Positions 60,269 to 64,000 of a stretch of DNA of 64,000 bases are shown here, one piece after another. Where the stretch lies: the NCBI RefSeq assembly GCF_020911925.1, contig NZ_CP087134.1, positions 372,001-436,000 on the forward strand, in the 5' to 3' direction. Each line of letters opens with the position of its first letter. Position 1 is the first letter of the stretch. The stretch comes from Flavobacterium cupriresistens. Its GTDB lineage: Bacteria > Bacteroidota > Bacteroidia > Flavobacteriales > Flavobacteriaceae. A program made the translations under genes and the position numbers. The notes under the pieces are model-generated. The model was not told where the DNA came from, did no database searches, and saw nothing but the letters and a program-made list of their open reading frames with translations.

Positions 60269-60451
60269 TTATTTGTAAATTCCCTCGTATGCTATAACCG
60301 CATTAATAGTTCTAACAGACAAATAAAAATCAGTTGCAATACTTTCTATTACGGCATCAACCGTCCATTTTTTTTGCGCTTTCGTTTTCTTTTCAAAGCT
60401 AGTTCGTATGTCTTTATTTCTCCTTTTTATACGTTCTTGTTTACTCTCCAT
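60269..60451 (-). CDS. Small basic phage-associated protein, possible helix-turn-helix
   Basis: This 60-residue protein has a strongly basic N-terminal half (KQERIKRRNKDIR, KKTKAQKKW) and a C-terminal half that looks like a helix-turn-helix (VDAVIESIATDFYLSVRTI). I do not recognise a named family. It is 8 nt downstream of the tape-measure gene in the same direction and lies directly before the small RNA pair. A DNA-binding or late-gene role is only a guess. Confidence 0.6.
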   Translation of the reverse strand: MESKQERIKRRNKDIRTSFEKKTKAQKKWTVDAVIESIATDFYLSVRTINAVIAYEGIYK

Positions 60452-60459
60452 AAATTAAA

Positions 60460-62205
60460 TTAACTGGTTTGCATTTGGTTTACACTATTTACTGCTCTTA
60501 ATAATATTTCTTGCACCGTTTCGCCTAATCTTTCAATTCCTTTTTCGGTGTTTTCAACAAATATTTTTGTATCATCCTGTAGCTTATGGATAGTTACATT
60601 AATGGTTGTCATTTTAGAGCCTCCTGATACAATGTTATCGTCTTTTTCTCCTTTTCGCTTTTTCTTTTTGCCCGTATCATTCATCAAGTCAGCAAAAACT
60701 TTAGATTTCTCTTGTTTAAGATAATCAGGAGTAGTTTTTTTATCATCAGCGGTTTTTATTCCGACTTCTTTAGCCTTCATGTGAACACCATCATTATAAC
60801 CTTTGGAAAATGTTCGAGCCGCTTTTAGTCCATCGTCAAAGAGTTTCTTTTTTGAATCAACTCCCATTAAATCGCCTACGGCTTTTTTACCAATATCAAA
60901 AGCATTTTTGAAATCGCCTTTAAAAAATGCCATCAATGCGCTACCTATTCCTGTAATACCTGATAATAAATCGTGAAAGCGATTAATCACATAATCTTTA
61001 ATTGCAGTTCCAAAGCCTTTCAGTACTTCCCAAGTTCCCATTATGACACCCCGAAATCCCTCAAAGCGATTCCAACACGCCCAAACAATGGCAATCAAGC
61101 CCGCAAAGGCGATAACTGCCAATCCAATAGGGTTCATACTCATTACAAGGTTAAAGGCACTTTGAGCGGCTGTAGCTAACCAAAGCCGTGCCTCAAATAA
61201 AGCAAATTGAGCTGAAAACACCCAAAAACCTGCATTAGCCGCAACAAAAGAAATCCCTAATGTAGTAACCAAAGCTCCAAAGAAAAACATTAAAGGTTTT
61301 GCTTCAATAATCCATTTAACAACATCGGCTACAGCATGACCAAAAGGAATAATGCTTTCGCCTATTGCCGTACCAATATCAAATAAAGGTTTTATCCATT
61401 CTGCAAAAGCCATTCCAATTCTGCTTATTTTATTTTGAAATGTTCCTATCATAGTAGTCCATTTACCGCCCGCAGATTCAGCCATCTTTTTTGCCATATC
61501 ATGGTATCGCCCACCTTCCGAAGTTGCAAGCCTAAACGCTTCCTCAACCATCCCCGAAGATATAGCTCCCTGTTCCATTTTATCTTTTAATTTACTCATT
61601 GATATACCCGTGTTTTCGGATATAATTTGAAGTGGATTAAAACCTTGATTAATCATTTGTAAGGTATCCTGCCCCATCAAACGACCAGTAGCCATAACTT
61701 GTGAGTAAACGAGTGATAAACCGTTTAACTTTTCCTGATTACCCATTGCAACATCCCCGAGCATTTTCATATTACCCATTACTTTCTCCTGAGCAATACC
61801 AAAACCAAGCATTGTTTCAGCACCTTTAATAATTCCGTCATTACTGTAAGGCGTGGCATTAGCATATTCGTTAAGTTGCCCGAGCATATCCCGGGCTTTC
61901 CCGACGGAACCGAGCAAGACTTCAAATTTAACGTTCGTTTGCTCCATTTCCACCCCCATATTAAAAATAGCCTTGACTCCCGCAACGACACCAAGCGAAA
62001 TACCCAACGCTCCGACTAAGCCAATTACTGTTTTAAAGCCCGAACCCATAGAATTGAAAAAAGAGCTAGAAGAACTTTCGGTACTTCTAAAAGTACCGTT
62101 TAATCCTTGAACTCGATTATTAGTCATGCCAACACTCGCCGCTATTTGAGTAAGCGACGATGATGCCATGTTTTTCATTGATATAATAAATTCATATGCA
62201 TTCAT
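60460..62205 (-). CDS. Phage tape-measure protein, short
   Basis: Tape-measure proteins set tail length in siphoviruses and myoviruses. This 581-residue protein has the tape_meas N-terminal pattern: hydrophobic segment [21 protein letters not shown] (about 57-77), then [32 protein letters not shown] and [18 protein letters not shown]. More hydrophobic segments lie at about 295-400, followed by a charged C-terminus. Tape measures are often much longer, so the tail would be short or the protein truncated. It begins 5 nt after the capsid gene, which is unusual because connector and tail genes normally come between. Confidence 0.85.
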   Translation of the reverse strand: MNAYEFIISMKNMASSSLTQIAASVGMTNNRVQGLNGTFRSTESSSSSFFNSMGSGFKTVIGLVGALGISLGVVAGVKAIFNMGVEMEQTNVKFEVLLGSVGKARDMLGQLNEYANATPYSNDGIIKGAETMLGFGIAQEKVMGNMKMLGDVAMGNQEKLNGLSLVYSQVMATGRLMGQDTLQMINQGFNPLQIISENTGISMSKLKDKMEQGAISSGMVEEAFRLATSEGGRYHDMAKKMAESAGGKWTTMIGTFQNKISRIGMAFAEWIKPLFDIGTAIGESIIPFGHAVADVVKWIIEAKPLMFFFGALVTTLGISFVAANAGFWVFSAQFALFEARLWLATAAQSAFNLVMSMNPIGLAVIAFAGLIAIVWACWNRFEGFRGVIMGTWEVLKGFGTAIKDYVINRFHDLLSGITGIGSALMAFFKGDFKNAFDIGKKAVGDLMGVDSKKKLFDDGLKAARTFSKGYNDGVHMKAKEVGIKTADDKKTTPDYLKQEKSKVFADLMNDTGKKKKRKGEKDDNIVSGGSKMTTINVTIHKLQDDTKIFVENTEKGIERLGETVQEILLRAVNSVNQMQTS

Positions 62206-62210
62206 AAATC

Positions 62211-63089
62211 TTAAATTTTAGCAGAAATTATAGCACCAAGGGCTTTGTTTCTAATAGGCATAGCCAAAAACCTTTTATCAAAACCTACTATAGTAGCCCT
62301 TTGCTCTGGATCATTAATACGCTCGTACATATTTACACTACCGTCGCACTTCATTACTTCCTCAGAACTAAAAGAAAATGAGCCGAAAGTTGTGTTAGAA
62401 TCTGCTATCGCACCCCAAGGAAGTTTTGTTAACGTTGAAACATTATACTTTGGCGTTTTGGTATATTGCAAAATATTGAATCCTGCAAATCGGTTAGGTT
62501 GTCCGTTAACAAAGTCCGTAATATCTTTGAAAGATTTTAAGTCGAAAAGAATTAAATCCTCTAAATGATTTGGGTCAAGCACTAAATATCTGTTTTCAAA
62601 AGGAATATCTAATAAATCATATTTCTTTTTTAGTTTCAAAATATCCTCAGGAACTAATCTTTTAAATCCTTCTCCATTGTCACTTCCTGTAGTAATAAGA
62701 ATAGGAGTATCTACTGTATTACTAGCGGGAGCATAAGCGTGTGCCGCTTTTTGTCCTGTTGAAGATTTTAATGCGTTTCTATGTCCGTAAATAACGCTTT
62801 CTAATTTATCATAAGCCAGCTCTACCGTTTCAGGATTTCTAACTAAAGTGTTTTTAGTTTCGTAGAAATCCAGTTCAAGAGATATAGGCATGTCGGCTCT
62901 CTCAACTATCGGAATAGGATAAGTTGTATTATTAATTAAGACCTCGGGGTCAAAACCGCAATCAGCTAAATTGATTTTGTCGTTTTCTACGTATGCAGTC
63001 ATGTCTTTTGCATAATTTAAAAACGATGCCTCAGGGTAAAATTTTTCCATAATTTGGCTAGTCCAAACTTGTTTATTCAATGTACTCAT
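62211..63089 (-). CDS. Phage major capsid protein
   Basis: This 292-residue protein resembles major capsid proteins of Bacteroidota prophages: [20 protein letters not shown] at the N-terminus, then [20 protein letters not shown] and a long helical region with [19 protein letters not shown], and [20 protein letters not shown] near the C-terminus. No scaffold domain is seen within it. It follows the prohead protease after 19 nt and precedes the tape measure by 5 nt. Assignment rests on order and pattern. Confidence 0.75.
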   Translation of the reverse strand: MSTLNKQVWTSQIMEKFYPEASFLNYAKDMTAYVENDKINLADCGFDPEVLINNTTYPIPIVERADMPISLELDFYETKNTLVRNPETVELAYDKLESVIYGHRNALKSSTGQKAAHAYAPASNTVDTPILITTGSDNGEGFKRLVPEDILKLKKKYDLLDIPFENRYLVLDPNHLEDLILFDLKSFKDITDFVNGQPNRFAGFNILQYTKTPKYNVSTLTKLPWGAIADSNTTFGSFSFSSEEVMKCDGSVNMYERINDPEQRATIVGFDKRFLAMPIRNKALGAIISAKI

Positions 63090-63108
63090 AATCTCTAATA
63101 TTTAAAAT

Positions 63109-64000
63109 TTAATTGTTATACTCTTCTTTAATTAGTTTGTTGTAAAGTTCTCGGTCGTCTTCAAGTTCTTTTGGAGCGTGTTTTCTATAATCTTGTAATG
63201 TCCATTCGCTTCGTGGCTTATCGGTAAGGTCGCTTAACTCTGTTTTTGTGCTTTTGTGACCCAAAACAACACTTTTTATTAAACTGTGGTTCGCTCGTGT
63301 AACGTCCTTATTGGTTGCTTCTGTAATAAGAGCTTGCAAATCTTTTTTTGTAGAAACAAAGTCGCCTTTGAAAGCCATCAACTGGACACGTTTTAAACTG
63401 GCGGGAATAATTTTTAGTTGAATTGCTAAACTTGTTAAATTTTCGGATTCCTCAGTCCTTTCATTTCCTAGTTCGTCAACCCGTTTTTTTAATTCCTCAA
63501 TTGCTGTGAAAATTTCATCATCCTTTGCATTACTTTTCAAATCCAACAGTTGAATAAGTTTAGTGTTCAAATCCGCTGGAGTTTTTAAGTACGTTCTACG
63601 GTATAGATTGTATTTTACGGTATTTTTTGATAACTCACTACTAACCCTAACCGCATTTGCATTTGACGGTATTGCAACGATTGAGCATTCAATAACGACT
63701 GATTTTTTAGCTACACCGTCGAGGGGTGGCTCTTCGGGAAATTCAACACCTAAAGAGGTAGCGTTAAGAAAACCGTTTTCAACTTTTTTCGCAATCTTAA
63801 TCGCCAACGGGTCATCCATATCAAAAACCGCATCAGCAAAAACTTGTGTACCTTTTACTGTTATGTTTTCCCACTTTCCAATAACGTCAAGTGCTTTATC
63901 GTGTTGATAAAACATTACTGGATTCTGTTTAAATCGGGTCAAATCCATTCCAGCGGTTAGAATTGAAAACCCGTAGCTATTTACACTTTCATCGTGTATT
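63109..64000 (-). CDS. Prohead protease (HK97/U35-like), cut at right edge
   Basis: The open frame runs past the right edge, so the gene starts outside the window; the ATG at 63946-63948 is probably internal, because the preceding in-frame sequence (IHDESVNSYGFSILTAG) matches the family. The protein has NPVMFYQHDKALDVIG, VKGTQVFADAVFDMDDPLA and GFLNATSLGVEF, typical of caudovirus head maturation proteases. The rest (about 140-297) is helical and may act as a scaffold. It is upstream of the capsid gene, the usual order. Confidence 0.82.
   Translation of the reverse strand, partial: IHDESVNSYGFSILTAGMDLTRFKQNPVMFYQHDKALDVIGKWENITVKGTQVFADAVFDMDDPLAIKIAKKVENGFLNATSLGVEFPEEPPLDGVAKKSVVIECSIVAIPSNANAVRVSSELSKNTVKYNLYRRTYLKTPADLNTKLIQLLDLKSNAKDDEIFTAIEELKKRVDELGNERTEESENLTSLAIQLKIIPASLKRVQLMAFKGDFVSTKKDLQALITEATNKDVTRANHSLIKSVVLGHKSTKTELSDLTDKPRSEWTLQDYRKHAPKELEDDRELYNKLIKEEYNN

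Overview
The window is from a Flavobacterium-like member of the Bacteroidota. The evidence is low G+C content, SusC/SusD-type and Omp85-type outer-membrane genes, an S46 peptidase, many exported or lipoprotein Bacteroidota families, and promoters of the flavobacterial form (TTG, a 17-23 nt spacer, then TANNTTTG). Shine-Dalgarno-like sequences are largely absent, as expected for this phylum.

Layout. 1-8.8 kb (minus strand) is an exopolysaccharide locus: export lipoprotein (Wza type), tyrosine autokinase (Wzc type), UDP-sugar epimerase, UDP-glucose 6-dehydrogenase, a NusG-like UpxY antiterminator, a second nucleotide-sugar dehydrogenase and mannose-1-phosphate guanylyltransferase, which is cut by the left edge. 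The sugar genes predict a polymer built from hexuronic acids (GlcA, GalNAcA type) and GDP-mannose-derived units. 8.9-13.2 kb holds recR, a CoA-binding protein, a MarC-type membrane protein, a GNAT acetyltransferase and two guanidine-modifying-superfamily hydrolases (ctlX and an arginine deiminase-like gene). 13.3-17.2 kb holds gltA, eno and carA.

17.5-35 kb is the ribosomal protein region, all on the minus strand. It runs from rpsL-rpsG-fusA-rpsJ, through a terminator and a new promoter, into rplC...secY-infA-rpmJ-rpsM-rpsK-rpsD-rpoA-rplQ. The 38-codon rpmJ (20481-20597) is included.

35.1-57.6 kb is envelope and housekeeping: a two-POTRA-like Omp85 protein with a TTG start, a SusC/SusD pair, rlmB, a DUF2490 protein, a rhomboid protease, rarA, a radC-yjjG-hypothetical operon, a DUF1287 lipoprotein, mpl, a TPR protein and a 2099-residue alpha-2-macroglobulin-like protein that carries an embedded SusC-like N-terminal segment. 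57.7-59.9 kb encodes an S46 dipeptidyl-peptidase of predicted DPP7-type specificity.

59.9-64 kb is accessory. Two near-identical ~100 nt elements (59962-60065 and 60156-60259) each have a TATATTTG promoter-like box, interleaved helices that predict a pseudoknot, and an intrinsic terminator; they look like a tandem pair of small RNA genes. Beside them is a phage morphogenesis block: prohead protease (running off the right edge), major capsid protein, a short tape-measure protein, and a 60-residue basic protein. No connector, sheath or tube genes lie between capsid and tape measure, so the block is either rearranged or unusually compact. The RNA pair and the phage block are the parts most worth following up.
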